A stretch of 30,322 nt of DNA from JAZDOK01 sp043798715 (lineage in GTDB: Bacteria; Vulcanimicrobiota; JAZDOK01), in contig JAZDOK010000087.1 in the NCBI GenBank assembly GCA_043798715.1, positions 1 through 30,322 on the forward strand. The letters run 5' to 3'. The notes beneath the pieces were generated by a model. That model was not told the DNA's origin. It saw only the letters and a list, made by a program, of their open reading frames with translations, and searched no databases. Below, in pieces: positions 29,487 to 30,322 of this stretch. How positions within the stretch are numbered: the first letter of the stretch is position 1; the number at the start of each line of letters is the position of its first letter. Both the position numbers and the translations under genes were made by a program.

Positions 29487-30322
29487 ATGAAAACTGTAAT
29501 AAGTTGCAGCCGCCGCACGGATATTCCCGCCTTCCATTACGGGTGGCTCCAGGGCGTCCTGGCGGAGGGGGCGGTCCGCCTCATCAATCGTTATAACCAG
29601 AAGGAATACATCGTAGATCTGCGGCCAGAGAGCGTCCACAGCCTTGTCCTCTGGTCCAGGAATTATGCGCATTTTCTGGCGGATCCGGGCTTTCTATCAA
29701 ATTATTTCCTGTATTTTCAATTCACCCTGACGGGCTACCCGAAATTTCTGGAGCCGGGCGCCCCCTCCGAAACGGAAGCCCTCCGGCAGATGTCCTCCCT
29801 GGCCCGCGCCTGTTCTCCCGGGCAGATTAACTGGAGGTTCGACCCCCTTCTCTTCCTGCAAAGTCCCGATCTTTCTCTGAAGGCGGCCGGAGAGGAGCGG
29901 CTGCAGACTTTTGAGAGACTCTGCCGCCAGATTTCCGGGATGGGCATAAGGAGGTGCACCGTGAGCTTCATCTCGCTTTATTCCTCCGTCGGCTCCAGGC
30001 TGAGCAGGGAGGGGCTGAGCCTTCATGAGATGGAGCCGGAGACCCAGAGGCGTTTTGCCGGGATGCTGGCCGAGAGGGCGAAGGCGTACGGCATCGAGCT
30101 TTTTTCCTGCTGCCAGATACACCTGGAGGGGATTCCAGGAATAAGGAGGGGGAGCTGCATCGATGGAGGTCTCCTCCAGGAACTGTTCGGCGGAAAAACA
30201 TCGAAAGCCCGCGATACCGGTCAGAGAAAGCACTGCGGATGCACCCGCTCGCTGGATATCGGCTCCTACCGACAGGAGTGTCCCCACTCCTGCCTCTACT
30301 GCTACGCCCAAAACACAAAGCC
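29487..30322 (+). CDS. DUF1848 radical-SAM-like protein (3' partial)
   Basis: The frame is open from ATG 29487 to the right edge (278 codons); an in-frame ATG at 29469 is an alternative, and neither has a good SD. It opens ISCSRRTDIPAF, typical of DUF1848, has LVLWSRNYAHFL and NWRFDPLLF, and near the edge carries CGCTRSLDIGSYRQ and CPHSCLYCYA, a clustered-cysteine motif compatible with an iron-sulfur centre. The family is related to spore-photoproduct-lyase-like radical SAM proteins, but its reaction is not known. It is divergent from the Cache-channel gene, 94 bases apart. Confidence 0.88.
   Translation, partial: MKTVISCSRRTDIPAFHYGWLQGVLAEGAVRLINRYNQKEYIVDLRPESVHSLVLWSRNYAHFLADPGFLSNYFLYFQFTLTGYPKFLEPGAPSETEALRQMSSLARACSPGQINWRFDPLLFLQSPDLSLKAAGEERLQTFERLCRQISGMGIRRCTVSFISLYSSVGSRLSREGLSLHEMEPETQRRFAGMLAERAKAYGIELFSCCQIHLEGIPGIRRGSCIDGGLLQELFGGKTSKARDTGQRKHCGCTRSLDIGSYRQECPHSCLYCYAQNTK

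Noticed and set aside
1..30322. CRISPR array, prophage or complete insertion sequence
   Set aside because: No regularly spaced repeats, integrase, capsid or transposase genes are seen; the only mobile-element hints are short inverted repeats.

Overview
This GC-rich bacterial window is densely packed with genes on both strands. It shows no prophage, CRISPR array or intact insertion sequence. It carries a tmRNA gene, a long-form ribosome hibernation factor, an anaerobic-type ribonucleotide reductase homologue, exported lipoprotein-like domains and many uncharacterised exported proteins. That suggests an anaerobic or facultative, probably uncultured bacterium. I cannot assign a phylum from the sequence alone.

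Layout. Positions 1-3416 are the ATPase and two permeases of a nucleoside (BmpA/RfuABCD-type) ABC importer, with the binding protein presumably upstream of the window. Positions 3604-5687 hold an NCS2 purine/uracil permease with a C-terminal RsbW-like histidine-kinase-type ATPase fold, followed by a STAS anti-anti-sigma-like protein. Gene debris lies around them: a DUF2442 fragment at 3424-3495 and an internally deleted DUF763 gene at 5719-5895. A small zinc-ribbon protein comes next, then ssrA (minus, 6448-6798) with a clear promoter, a 70-bp inverted-repeat element, two small membrane proteins and a double-ACT protein. Positions 8651-11265 encode a lytic transglycosylase, HPF and a divergent nucleotidyltransferase-like protein. 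Positions 11369-13854 form a three-gene operon of glycine-zipper proteins that I do not recognise. Positions 13942-15993 (minus) encode an NrdD homologue that appears to have lost its catalytic radical residues. Positions 16096-24453 are a block of exported proteins: a NAGPA-TPR-DcrB-like protein, a CsgG-like/DUF4384 protein and three LPP20/FlgT-N-like proteins, with a CHASE2 adenylate cyclase in operon with the first of the three. Positions 24494-27093 hold a DUF1116 (AllG-like) protein convergent with an adenosine deaminase. Positions 27275-29392 (minus) encode a dCache domain fused to what looks like a pentameric ligand-gated ion channel. A DUF1848 protein runs off the right edge.

Themes. 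Purine salvage recurs: nucleoside ABC importer, NCS2 permease, adenosine deaminase and an AllG-like protein. A second theme is envelope signalling: the CHASE2 cyclase with LPP20-like partners, the Cache-channel, and the permease-ATPase/STAS pair.

The most unusual items are the Cache-channel fusion, the NrdD pseudoenzyme candidate, the glycine-zipper triad, and the permease-RsbW-like/STAS pair. All domain assignments come from reading motifs by eye. No database search was run.
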